The position numbers and the translations under genes were made by a program. Below are positions 6,923-13,950 of a DNA stretch of 52,516 nt, piece by piece. Under the pieces are notes generated by a model, which was not told the origin of the DNA, made no database searches, and was given only the letters and a program-made list of their open reading frames with translations. How positions within the stretch are numbered: the stretch's first letter is position 1; each line of letters opens with the position of its first letter. The DNA is from a bacterium (GTDB lineage: Bacteria; Patescibacteriota; Minisyncoccia; Phycocordibacterales; UBA12445): the NCBI GenBank assembly GCA_030648005.1, contig JAUSIP010000010.1, positions 1 to 52,516 of the forward strand, in the 5' to 3' direction.

Positions 6923-6951
6923 AGCATAGCATGGTGCCCACTTTTTGTCAA
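6923..6951 (-). promoter_or_regulatory. sigma70-type promoter with a structured leader
   Basis: TTGACA (6946-6951) and TATGCT (6923-6928) are 17 bp apart on the minus strand. The leader of about 115 nt contains a CCCGC ... GCGGG hairpin (about 6842-6871) before the ribosome site of the gene at 6801. Confidence 0.8.
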
Positions 6952-6997
6952 GTTAATGTGCCTAAAAGCTGGTAAAACCTTGTAAAATAAGGCTTTT

Positions 6998-7768
6998 CTA
7001 GAGGTTTAAGATAAATTGCTCTATAGCCACATCAGACTCCACTATTCCTCGCCGAAATTGATGGTATATATCCACAAGTTTTTTATATTTATCTAAAAGT
7101 ACCGGCTCTGTGTAGTTCTTGAGGAACTTACGTGAATTATCGAAAGTGTACGGGCTTATTTTAAGTTTCGATACTAGATCTTTCTGATCCTTATTAATTC
7201 CGCTTGCCAAAATCAGGTTTCTAAAAAGCCACACCGCCTTCCAGAAGATCTCCTCCGCAGGGAAGCCGGCTCTCAAAGCTTTCTGATAAAGTACCCAAGC
7301 TAACTTCTTATCTCGCGCACCCAAAGCATCAGTAAAACTAAAAATATTAAATCCCTCATACCCGGCTCGAAGCTTCACCTCTCTGGCGCCAGCATACCCC
7401 TTCTTATTTTCCACAATTGAGAACTCCTCGATTTTCGCCTCTGATTTTTTAAAAAGATCCAGGAAACTTTTATTCAGCTTCTCCTCGCGGAATACAAAAA
7501 TATTATCTGACTCTGATATTTCGCCGATCTTCTTCGACAGATATACGGAGATCTCAGCATCAAACATCAGGCCATCGCAAAGAACGACAACCTTTTCTGC
7601 AAAAAGCGACCGACCGGCGATCAACTCTTCGAATTTTGCCTTCTCAAATCCTTCAGCGGAAAATTTGAAGTGTAACGCGCCTGACTTTGTGGCAAGCGCT
7701 TTATCTATAATCTCCTTAGACCTCACCAGCACTCTGTCTCTCTGATTGCCATAAATAAGATAAATCAT
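6998..7768 (-). CDS. holA: probable DNA polymerase III delta subunit (HolA-like)
   Basis: 256 residues from the ATG at 7768 (MIYLIYGNQRDRVL); this ATG overlaps the polA stop as ATGA. The opening strand and YGNQRD turn, the acidic AAA+-like middle (VVVLCDGLMFDAEIS, NIFVFREEKLNKSF) and the helical C-terminus fit the clamp-loader delta fold. Similarity is in pattern rather than exact motif, so the call rests on fold shape, size and position beside polA. Delta opens the DnaN ring during clamp loading. No Walker A is expected in delta and none is seen. Confidence 0.7.
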   Translation of the reverse strand: MIYLIYGNQRDRVLVRSKEIIDKALATKSGALHFKFSAEGFEKAKFEELIAGRSLFAEKVVVLCDGLMFDAEISVYLSKKIGEISESDNIFVFREEKLNKSFLDLFKKSEAKIEEFSIVENKKGYAGAREVKLRAGYEGFNIFSFTDALGARDKKLAWVLYQKALRAGFPAEEIFWKAVWLFRNLILASGINKDQKDLVSKLKISPYTFDNSRKFLKNYTEPVLLDKYKKLVDIYHQFRRGIVESDVAIEQFILNL

Positions 7769-10206
7769 TTTATATCGCCCCAATTATCCCCAACATATGA
7801 GTTAACACTAATAGGTATCGGTAGGTCATCAACTTTCTCCATCGCCTCTTTAATAACATCCACTGTCTTTTTTAAATTCTTATCATCTTTGATCTCATAC
7901 AGAAGTTCATCGTGCACTTGCAGAAGAAGATACACGGAGTCATGCAAGCCAGCTTCTCGAAGTTTTGTGTCGGCTTTCTTCATTGCGATCTTGATCAGAT
8001 CAGCTGTGGCTGTACCCTGGATCGGGGCATTGACTGCCATTCTCTCGGCTTCCGCCCGTACAAAAGGCAAGCTGGAATTGATCATCGGGAAGTATCGTCG
8101 TCGTCCATAAGCTGTAGTTGTGAATCCCTTTTTCCTGGCTTCGTTCTTCACCTTTTCAAAGTAGTCGCGGATCTTAGGGAATTGCAGGAAAAAGTTATTA
8201 TAGAAAGTCTGCGCCTCTTCCATTGTAGAATTAAGATTCTTACGAAGCGATGAGACACCCATACCGTAGACAATACCGAAGTTGATCACCTTAGCCTTGC
8301 GACGCATCTCCTTGCTCACTTCATCTTCAGGCACACCAAACACCTTCGAAGCCACAGCACTATGAATATCTTTACCTTCTTTAAATATCTTTATCAGTTC
8401 ACTGTCGCCAGAGAGCCATGCCAGAACCCTCATCTCGATCTGCGAATAGTCCAAGGCTACGAATTTATATCCTGGAGTCGCAACGAAAGCCCGACGGATT
8501 TCCTTCGCCATATCTCCGCCGGCAGGGATGTTCTGAAGATTGGGATCTCTAGAAGAAAGGCGTCCGGTCGTCGTACCCATCTGATCAAGCGAGGTATGAA
8601 GTCGACTTTTGTCATCAACCATGGTTGGCAGAGGGTCAATATAAGTAGAAAGAAGTTTCTGAATCTCGCGGTAAGAAAGTATCTCGTCGATTATCGGATT
8701 AGTTCCCTGAAGCTTCAAGAGTTCTGATTCGCGAGTTGAACGCGCTCCACCGGCGGTCTTCTTGAGACCTTTAGCTGTGAGCATCATCTTGTCGAAGAGG
8801 ACAACAGCAAGCTGTTTAGAAGAGTTAATATTGAATTCTCCCACGGCCTGCCCGCCATTGGCTTCGCCCGCAGGCGATGGCAGGCGGGCCATCTCCCAGA
8901 TCTTAGCCTCCAGCGCTTCAAGCTTCTTGTGATACTCCTGCGATAACTTTTTTAAATGTTCCGTATCAAGCAAGATCCCGCGGTCTTCGGCTTCTTTTAT
9001 TATCGGCATGATCGGAAGTTCTATGTCGTTGTACACCTTCTCTAAGCCGTTCTTCTTTATCAGCTCCGGCAATTTTATAGCGGCCTCACTTATATCTTTC
9101 GCGCCAGATATCTGTAAAATGTCTTCAGTTGTTATTTTGGTTAGATCAGAATTCAGAAGCCAGGTGGCAATGGCAAGTTTACGAAATTCTTCCGGAGAAA
9201 CAGGAACAGGGTTTGTCTGGTTGGACTGAGAACCAGGTGGTTGGTTTGGTCGCGAATTTCCCTCTTGACCGTGAGCAGGCAAACCAACTACCTGGTTCGA
9301 GAGGACACTCTGCAACCGTGGGCCCAAAGTCCGAAACTCCAACTCTTGGAAAAATTTTAGCGTAGCCGGCATATCAAGCCCTTCTTGCCAGCTCTTATCT
9401 GGTAGAGAAAATTCGATCGGTACATCACGCTTGATCGTCGCTAGCATCTTAGAAAACTCCGCCTCTTCTTGTCCCTCCTTCAAAATATCAACAATCCTTT
9501 GTTTAATGCCGGCCTTCAGTAACATCTTCGGATCTTTATTTAAAACTTTATATAAATCTTCTATCGATCCGAAATTCTTAATCAGATCCGTACCCGTCTT
9601 CTCCCCTATCCCCTTCACGCCTATTATATTGTCGGAAGGATCCCCACGAAGACCTTTATAGTCAGTTAGAAATTCCGGTCCAAAACCGAAACGTTCTTTG
9701 ACCATCTCTTCGTTGTAGACAACAGTATCGTTGATCCCCTTCTTGAGAGTATAAACAACCACAGTATCGCCGGAGACCAACTGCATCGTGTCCATATCAC
9801 CCGAAGCGATAATTGTTTTTAGATCTTTATCTTTCTTCGTGTGTTCTGCAATAGTACCAATGATATCGTCTGCTTCGAAACCAGGCTTCTCATATATAGG
9901 GATATTAAATGCCTTAAAAACATCTTTGGATCGAATCATCTGCGATACCAGCTCCGGATCGGCCTTAGCTCGCCCAGCCTTATAATCTTCGTACACCTTT
10001 TTTCTGAAAGTTGGCCCCGGAAGGTCATAGCAAGCAATTAAGTAGTCCGGATGTAGATCTCCGATTATTTTGATCAGAAAAGCAGAAAGACCGTAAAGTG
10101 CTCCAGTCGGTTCGCCCTTACTTGAAGCAAAACCTGGCAACGCATGGTAAGCCCGATGCAGTATCGCATGGACATCCAGCAGGACTATTTTTTTTAGGGC
10201 TTTCAT
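7765..10206 (-). CDS. polA: DNA polymerase I
   Basis: 813 residues. Residues 1-290 are the 5' nuclease (LLDVHAILHRAYHALPGF, EADDIIGT, SGDMD, KGLRGDPSDNI, GIGEKTG). The middle lacks the acidic residues of a 3'-5' exonuclease and is short, so proofreading is probably absent. The polymerase domain has motif A DYSQIEMRVL, motif B RRKAKVINFGIVYG and motif C QVHDELLYEI. Two palindromic DNA elements lie in frame: 8845-8890 (residues about 439-454, LPSPAGEANGGQA, in the thumb before FNINSSKQL) and 9230-9298 (a polar linker rich in Q, N and P). TAGAAT 6 nt before the ATG may be a leaderless -10. Confidence 0.97.
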   Translation of the reverse strand: MKALKKIVLLDVHAILHRAYHALPGFASSKGEPTGALYGLSAFLIKIIGDLHPDYLIACYDLPGPTFRKKVYEDYKAGRAKADPELVSQMIRSKDVFKAFNIPIYEKPGFEADDIIGTIAEHTKKDKDLKTIIASGDMDTMQLVSGDTVVVYTLKKGINDTVVYNEEMVKERFGFGPEFLTDYKGLRGDPSDNIIGVKGIGEKTGTDLIKNFGSIEDLYKVLNKDPKMLLKAGIKQRIVDILKEGQEEAEFSKMLATIKRDVPIEFSLPDKSWQEGLDMPATLKFFQELEFRTLGPRLQSVLSNQVVGLPAHGQEGNSRPNQPPGSQSNQTNPVPVSPEEFRKLAIATWLLNSDLTKITTEDILQISGAKDISEAAIKLPELIKKNGLEKVYNDIELPIMPIIKEAEDRGILLDTEHLKKLSQEYHKKLEALEAKIWEMARLPSPAGEANGGQAVGEFNINSSKQLAVVLFDKMMLTAKGLKKTAGGARSTRESELLKLQGTNPIIDEILSYREIQKLLSTYIDPLPTMVDDKSRLHTSLDQMGTTTGRLSSRDPNLQNIPAGGDMAKEIRRAFVATPGYKFVALDYSQIEMRVLAWLSGDSELIKIFKEGKDIHSAVASKVFGVPEDEVSKEMRRKAKVINFGIVYGMGVSSLRKNLNSTMEEAQTFYNNFFLQFPKIRDYFEKVKNEARKKGFTTTAYGRRRYFPMINSSLPFVRAEAERMAVNAPIQGTATADLIKIAMKKADTKLREAGLHDSVYLLLQVHDELLYEIKDDKNLKKTVDVIKEAMEKVDDLPIPISVNSYVGDNWGDIK
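8845..8890. repeat. 46-bp palindromic element inside polA, read in frame
   Basis: Imperfect palindrome starting GGCCTGCCCGCCAT and ending ATGGCAGGCGGGCC. It encodes LPSPAGEANGGQA on the minus strand. A copy with one changed base lies in tsaE at 10633-10678, in the same orientation and reading frame. Confidence 0.9.
9230..9298. repeat. inverted repeat inside the polA linker
   Basis: GAACCAGGTGGTTGGTTTG (9230-9248) pairs with CAAACCAACTACCTGGTTC (9280-9298), 18 of 19 bases exact, with a 31-nt loop. It encodes part of the polar linker between the nuclease and polymerase halves of PolA. Confidence 0.8.
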
Positions 10207-10219
10207 TAGTTAATTCTAG

Positions 10220-10276
10220 TCCCGATTTTGATTTAATCAAAATCGAGGATCCTCGATTCGATAAATCGAATCGGGA
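10220..10276. repeat. 57-bp double-hairpin palindromic element, copy 2
   Basis: Same length and architecture as 564-620 but in the opposite orientation. One hairpin arm is identical; the other has T to C and A to G at two positions that pair with each other, so the stem is kept. It lies between polA and tsaE and supplies the last codons and the stop of tsaE. Confidence 0.88.
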
Positions 10277-10734
10277 CACAAAATCTTAATCTTCCTTTCG
10301 TTCTCTCTCTCGCCCGTCTCAAAATAAATTTTAATAATATTCTTTGGTAGAACCTCCTCCACTCGTTCCGGCCATTCGATAAAAATTATATTTTGGGGGT
10401 TCATAATAACTTCATCCCAACCAAGCGCAGACATCTCACTTCCGCCTTCAAGTCTATAAGCATCGATGTGAACCAAATGCTCATACTTCGAACCATTCAG
10501 TTTGTATATCTTTTCCAGCACAAAAGTCGGGCTAGTTATGTGGTCTTTGACTCCATATGCCTTAGCGACTCCTTGAGTAAAAGATGTCTTACCGGCTCCC
10601 AAGTCGCCAAACAGACCAACTACAGTTGCACCGGCCTGCCCGCCATTGGCTTCGCCCGCAGGCGATGGCAGGCCGGCCACAAACTTTCGGGCCAGCTCAT
10701 ATGTCTCCTCTAAACTGTTGGTTTTATATTCCAC
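10237..10734 (-). CDS. tsaE: tRNA threonylcarbamoyladenosine biosynthesis ATPase TsaE
   Basis: 165 residues from a GTG at 10734. Walker A GDLGAGKTSF (about 43-52), TSPTFVLEKIY and IDAYRLEGGSE, and IFIEWPERV are typical of TsaE, which works with TsaB and TsaD to make t6A at position 37 of ANN-decoding tRNAs, including tRNA-Lys. A 46-bp palindrome adds LPSPAGEANGGQA at residues 22-34, just before the strand leading to Walker A. The C-terminus (PDSIYRIEDPRF) and the TGA are encoded by the 57-bp element at 10220-10276, so the natural end of the protein has been replaced or extended by repeat sequence. Lies upstream of polA with only that element between. Confidence 0.93.
   Translation of the reverse strand: MEYKTNSLEETYELARKFVAGLPSPAGEANGGQAGATVVGLFGDLGAGKTSFTQGVAKAYGVKDHITSPTFVLEKIYKLNGSKYEHLVHIDAYRLEGGSEMSALGWDEVIMNPQNIIFIEWPERVEEVLPKNIIKIYFETGERENERKIKILCPDSIYRIEDPRF
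10633..10678. repeat. 46-bp palindromic element inside tsaE, read in frame
   Basis: Matches 8845-8890 at 45 of 46 bases, in the same orientation and coding frame, giving LPSPAGEANGGQA near the N-terminus of TsaE. Confidence 0.9.
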
Positions 10735-10770
10735 GTTTTTAATACTAAACTAAGCTCGGTAAAAAATCCA

Positions 10771-11103
10771 TTAAAAAAGCCCCGATATCCTTCGGGGCGG
10801 GATGTGAACTACCCACTCAAGCCAATCACTTGCTCGTCGAGTTTCTTCGTAGTTGCAATCAGGACACTTGAACGTGATATTGCCATTAACTGGATCTACC
10901 TTTTTCTTTTTGTTCAGATGTGGACTGCACTTCTCCCGCAACTTCTTAAGATCACGGTCTGCCCTTGCTCGCCTCGCTTCGATAGCCCGACACTCTTTGC
11001 GAATCTTCGAAGCCGGCAATGCCCGACCTGATCTCTTTCTGTTCCTGGAATTAATAGGCCGATTACGCCTTCTGGTCTTGTTGTCGCTCGCTTCGATAAG
11101 CAA
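10771..11103 (-). CDS. small basic zinc-finger-like protein (110 aa)
   Basis: The start chosen is the TTG at 11103, because GGAGG lies 6 bases upstream; an ATG at 11169 would add residues encoded by a palindromic element. The first 60 residues are strongly basic (KTRRRNRP, SRNRKRS, ARRARADRDLKKL). Residues about 66-95 hold CSPH and CPDC, four possible zinc ligands about 20 residues apart, followed by NYEETRRASDWLEWVVH. A nucleic-acid-binding role is likely but not proven. The last codons lie inside an intrinsic terminator. It lies downstream of the toxin-antitoxin pair on the same strand, with a 99-bp gap. The family is not recognised. Confidence 0.65.
   Translation of the reverse strand: MLIEASDNKTRRRNRPINSRNRKRSGRALPASKIRKECRAIEARRARADRDLKKLREKCSPHLNKKKKVDPVNGNITFKCPDCNYEETRRASDWLEWVVHIPPRRISGLF
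10773..10800 (-). terminator. intrinsic terminator overlapping the 3' end of the zinc-protein gene
   Basis: Minus strand GCCCCGA-aggata-TCGGGGC is followed by TTTTTT; the TAA stop of the gene at 10771-11103 is formed by the end of the T tract. The stem encodes PRRISG. Confidence 0.85.
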
Positions 11104-11112
11104 ATCAAACCT

Positions 11113-11142
11113 CCTTCGGCCCGCCGTAGCTTCATGCGAAGG
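11113..11142. repeat. short palindromic element carrying part of a ribosome binding site
   Basis: CCTTCGG ... CGAAGG bracket a GCCCGCCGTAGCTTC core, related to the element at 5884-5914. Its edge overlaps the GGAGG (11110-11114) used by the gene starting at 11103, so the element contributes to the ribosome binding site. Confidence 0.6.
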
Positions 11143-11202
11143 GGGCCTTTTCCACAAAAAGACTACCATTTGATACTGAAAATGTAAACGCGATCTGTCA
11201 AA

Positions 11203-11472
11203 TTATCTATAACTATCCTTTCGATGTTTTATATTCAAAATTAATAAAATAGTTATGACACCCGAAGGTTCCACCTTGAACATTATTCTATATTCACCCA
11301 CTCTGAAACGATAGTTACCTAAGAAGGGAACCTTGAGCGGTTCAGCAAATTCTAACGGATTAGGGACAGACAAGTAAAAATCGATCTTCTTTGCGATCAT
11401 TTTCTGAATAGGAAAATCTAACGAAGCAAGATCTTTTCTAGCTCTGTCTGTCGTCTGTAGAATATACTTCAT
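11203..11472 (-). CDS. RelE/ParE-family toxin
   Basis: 89 residues from the ATG at 11472 (MKYILQTTDRARKDL). The pattern LDFPIQKMIAKKIDFYL, then LKVPFLGNYRFRVGEYRIMF, is characteristic of RelE toxins: a core sheet with R-x-R-x-GEYR-x-MF near the centre. RelE members cleave mRNA on the ribosome; ParE members poison gyrase; the two cannot be separated reliably here. It follows its antitoxin with a 5-base gap. TA modules help stabilise regions of DNA or regulate growth. Confidence 0.88.
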   Translation of the reverse strand: MKYILQTTDRARKDLASLDFPIQKMIAKKIDFYLSVPNPLEFAEPLKVPFLGNYRFRVGEYRIMFKVEPSGVITILLILNIKHRKDSYR

Positions 11473-11477
11473 TTGTT

Positions 11478-11726
11478 TTACAAGCCAAGCTCCTTCTTCA
11501 CCTGTTCCCAAGAATAAACCCTGCCAGCTTTAAAATCAGCCTCGGCTTCTCTAACTGAGGCCAGGAGAGATTCAAGTACAGCCTCTTTGTGATTAAGAGT
11601 TTTAACCTCAAAGACCGGCTTATTTTTATTGAGCACTATATAACGGATATTCTTCTTGCCCGCATTTTTATAAAGCTCGGATAAATTTTGTCTAAACTCT
11701 CTAACTCCTATGAATTTTGTGGTCAT
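11478..11726 (-). CDS. Phd/YefM-family antitoxin
   Basis: 82 residues from the ATG at 11726 (MTTKFIGVREFRQNLSELY). The N-terminal GVREFRQNLSEL helix followed by IRYIVLNKNKPVFEV is the Phd/YefM DNA-binding fold; the charged C-terminal tail (REAEADFKAGRVYSWEQVKKEL) would wrap the toxin. It should neutralise the RelE-like protein and repress the shared promoter at 11756-11783. Confidence 0.88.
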   Translation of the reverse strand: MTTKFIGVREFRQNLSELYKNAGKKNIRYIVLNKNKPVFEVKTLNHKEAVLESLLASVREAEADFKAGRVYSWEQVKKELGL

Positions 11727-11755
11727 AATATTTAAAAAATTATCTGTGTAACTTA

Positions 11756-11783
11756 AGTGTACACAATACGGTGGTATTGTCAA
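11756..11783 (-). promoter_or_regulatory. toxin-antitoxin promoter with palindromic operator
   Basis: TTGACA (11778-11783) and TACACT (11756-11761) are 16 bp apart on the minus strand. CAATAC-ggtg-GTATTG (11764-11779) is a perfect inverted repeat inside the spacer, and GTGTACAC overlaps the -10. Both are well placed for autorepression by the antitoxin. Confidence 0.75.
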
Positions 11784-11859
11784 CGTTATTTCTTGCCACT
11801 CGTAAACTTTATGGGCGAAGTGGGTAACTTTACTTGTCTCTAAAAAAAGAAATGGTAGT

Positions 11860-13569
11860 ATGAAAATTAAGATGAGTGATCTTCAAGACATCGACCAGCA
11901 GAATAAACTGGATGAGCTCAAGAAGCTTGAGGCTGAGGGGCTATCCAAGATGCTGTCACAAAAATATAATCTCCCCTATATAGACCTAACCACCCTCTCT
12001 ATTAATACCGACGCCTTAAGACTCATACCTGAAACAGAGGCGCGGGCTGCAGGTATGGCCGCCTTCAGATTAGTAGGTAGGAAAGTTTATATTCTTATTC
12101 TTTCACCCAATAACACCAACGTCGCCGGAATTTTGGCTGGAATTAAGGACAAAAAGTACGAGACAGAAGTATATATGGGCTCGATGAATAGCTTAGAGCG
12201 CGCATGGGAAAGATATAAAGAGATCTCTTATAGCATGGAGACAAAGGCTGGACTTATTGGTGTATCTGAAGAACAGATGGCAATCTTTCTGGAAAAAGCC
12301 AAAACAATAACTGATGTTAAGAACCTTATCGCAGAGACAATCCAGAACAATAAATCACAAGGGGTTTCTAAGATCCTAGAGATCGTCATTGCAGGCGCGA
12401 TAACTGTCGGCGCCTCTGACATCCACATAGAGGCACAGGAGACAGAGACAAGGCTTAGGTTCAGAATGGATGGCGTCCTGCAAGATATCAGTGTGTATAC
12501 TCCAGCGATCAACAAGTTGATTTTATCACGTTTGAAATTAATCTCTGGCTTGAAATTAAACATCAAGGCCGAGGCACAAGATGGAAGATTTAGTATAAGC
12601 ATGCTAAAAAAGCAACTTGAAGTTCGAACATCTATTCTACCGGGCCCATACGGCGAGTCGGTCGTTATGCGTCTGCTCGATCCGGATTCCATCGCTATCA
12701 CCCTAGACAAGATGGGTATCGGAGAAAAACTATTATCTGTTCTTGAACATGAGATTGCCAAACCGAACGGAATGATCTTAGTCACAGGCCCAACAGGTTC
12801 CGGTAAGTCCACCACTCTTTATGCTTGCCTCAAAAAGGTTAACGAGCCAGGCTCGAAGATAATCACAATCGAAGATCCTATCGAATATCACCTAGCCGGC
12901 ATCTCGCAGACACAAGTGAACGAAGTTTCCGGCTATACATTCTTAGAGGGATTGCGCTCAGCTCTTCGACAAGATCCGGACATAATAATGGTTGGAGAAA
13001 TCCGAGACAAGGAGACTGCCAAGATCGCGATCAACTCCGCATTAACAGGACACCTCGTCTTCTCCACCCTCCACACCAACTCTGCCGCCGGAGCAATACC
13101 TCGCCTGATCGACCTGGATGTTAATCCGAAGGTTATCAGCTCAGCGTTGAATTTAGTGTTGGCTCAAAGACTTGTAAGAAAGCTATGTCCAGCGTGCAAA
13201 AAAGAGGCGGTCCCATCAGAGAAGGAGCGTAAGATAATAGACAATACGTTGATAGCGATCAAAGAAAAGAAGTTTAATATTGCCGGATTAGACCCAAATA
13301 AGATCTGGGTGGCTGGGGTGGACGGTGCCACATGTACAGCATGTAACGGCATAGGATACAAAGGACGAATTGGTGTATATGAAGCGATCGCCATGGATGA
13401 AGCGATCGAGAAGCTGATCGATGCCAATCCAAGCGAGAGAGAGATCGAGCGCGCAGCACTTCCGCAAGCAATCCTCAATATGACAGAGGATGGAGTTGTG
13501 AAGGTTCTGCAAGGCATCACATCTTTTGAAGAGGTGGAACGGGTAGTAGAGCTAGGCAGTGTTCTTTAA
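11860..13569 (+). CDS. pilB: type IV pilus / type II secretion assembly ATPase (PilB/GspE family)
   Basis: 569 residues. An N-terminal GspE-like domain (to about 160) is followed by the ATPase: IHIEAQE, Walker A GPTGSGKSTT (about 307-316), Asp box and Walker B in DPDIIMVGEIRDKETA, and the His box HLVFSTLHTNSA. The tetracysteine zinc site CPAC (about 443) ... CTAC (about 491) is typical of PilB/GspE rather than PilT. It powers pilin assembly at the inner face of the membrane. It stands alone, without PilC, PilD or pilin genes in the window, so its partners are elsewhere or it serves the secretion-like cluster at 24.6-38.9 kb (inference). Confidence 0.95.
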   Translation: MKIKMSDLQDIDQQNKLDELKKLEAEGLSKMLSQKYNLPYIDLTTLSINTDALRLIPETEARAAGMAAFRLVGRKVYILILSPNNTNVAGILAGIKDKKYETEVYMGSMNSLERAWERYKEISYSMETKAGLIGVSEEQMAIFLEKAKTITDVKNLIAETIQNNKSQGVSKILEIVIAGAITVGASDIHIEAQETETRLRFRMDGVLQDISVYTPAINKLILSRLKLISGLKLNIKAEAQDGRFSISMLKKQLEVRTSILPGPYGESVVMRLLDPDSIAITLDKMGIGEKLLSVLEHEIAKPNGMILVTGPTGSGKSTTLYACLKKVNEPGSKIITIEDPIEYHLAGISQTQVNEVSGYTFLEGLRSALRQDPDIIMVGEIRDKETAKIAINSALTGHLVFSTLHTNSAAGAIPRLIDLDVNPKVISSALNLVLAQRLVRKLCPACKKEAVPSEKERKIIDNTLIAIKEKKFNIAGLDPNKIWVAGVDGATCTACNGIGYKGRIGVYEAIAMDEAIEKLIDANPSEREIERAALPQAILNMTEDGVVKVLQGITSFEEVERVVELGSVL

Positions 13570-13576
13570 AAATAGG

Positions 13577-13689
13577 TTTTGCGGGAGTGAAGTCGATTTT
13601 AGATTTTTAAGGTCTGGCCGAGCCCTCCCATCAGAGGGCGAAGGAGATCCGAGGACGTTGAAAATCTGAAATCGACGAAACGATACGCA
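13577..13689. terminator. inverted repeat after pilB, probable bidirectional terminator
   Basis: GTCGATTTTAGATTTT (13592-13607) pairs with AAAATCTGAAATCGAC (13661-13676) with one G-U pair; outer TTTGCG and CGCAAA add to it; the loop contains GCCCTC-ccatca-GAGGGC. It separates the convergent pilB transcript and the minus-strand RNA at 13697-13878. Confidence 0.6.
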
Positions 13690-13696
13690 AATTCCA

Positions 13697-13878
13697 AAAA
13701 GAAAAAATCGAGACGATAAATCTCTAAGCAATTCTTTTAATAAAATACCAAAAGTTAAGTTATTCTCGGAGGATGACCCCAGTAGTCCCCGTCTAGCGTG
13801 GCACCAGGGAGTCCTACTTGAATAACCATCTAGGCCCAAGGGCCCAATTGCTTAGAGATTTATATTCTCGATTTAGCT
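13697..13878 (-). ncRNA. candidate structured RNA, 6S-like architecture
   Basis: Predicted by promoter, fold and terminator rather than by coding. The ends pair through AAAUCGAG/CUCGAUUU, a 3-nt internal loop, then a perfect 18-bp helix (13716-13733 with 13846-13863). Inside lies an asymmetric bubble, with a GC-rich GGGCCCUUGGGCC on the 5' side and an A/U-rich 25-nt strand on the 3' side, and then a terminal arm opened by GUUAUUC/GAAUAAC with C/G-rich inner helices. The 3' strand of the closing helix runs into UUUUUUCUUUUU. Length (~180 nt) and the stem-bubble-arm plan match 6S RNA, which binds RNA polymerase holoenzyme; the stretch UCCGAGAA before the bubble recalls E. coli 6S. No long open frame fits. 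Another class of structured RNA is possible. Confidence 0.6.
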
Positions 13879-13884
13879 ACGTTG

Positions 13885-13913
13885 AGTGTAGCACAACGCA
13901 GATAAAATGTCAA
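13885..13913 (-). promoter_or_regulatory. promoter of the structured RNA
   Basis: TTGACA (13908-13913) and TACACT (13885-13890) are exactly 17 bp apart on the minus strand; the start near 13878 falls 4 nt before the closing stem. It is divergent from, and 18 bp away from, the ruvB -10 box. Confidence 0.8.
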
Positions 13914-13931
13914 GGGCTACTAAGAATTGTG

Positions 13932-13937
13932 TATAAT
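13932..13937 (+). promoter_or_regulatory. -10 box of ruvB
   Basis: TATAAT, 13 nt before the ATG at 13951; the mRNA leader would be about 6 nt and there is no ribosome binding site. The -35 region is shared with the divergent RNA promoter. Confidence 0.55.
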
Positions 13938-13950
13938 AACCTTACACCAC

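Noticed and set aside
13552..13839. 95-codon minus-strand frame across the pilB end
   Set aside because: It runs through the terminator and the structured RNA; base pairing explains the sequence better than coding.
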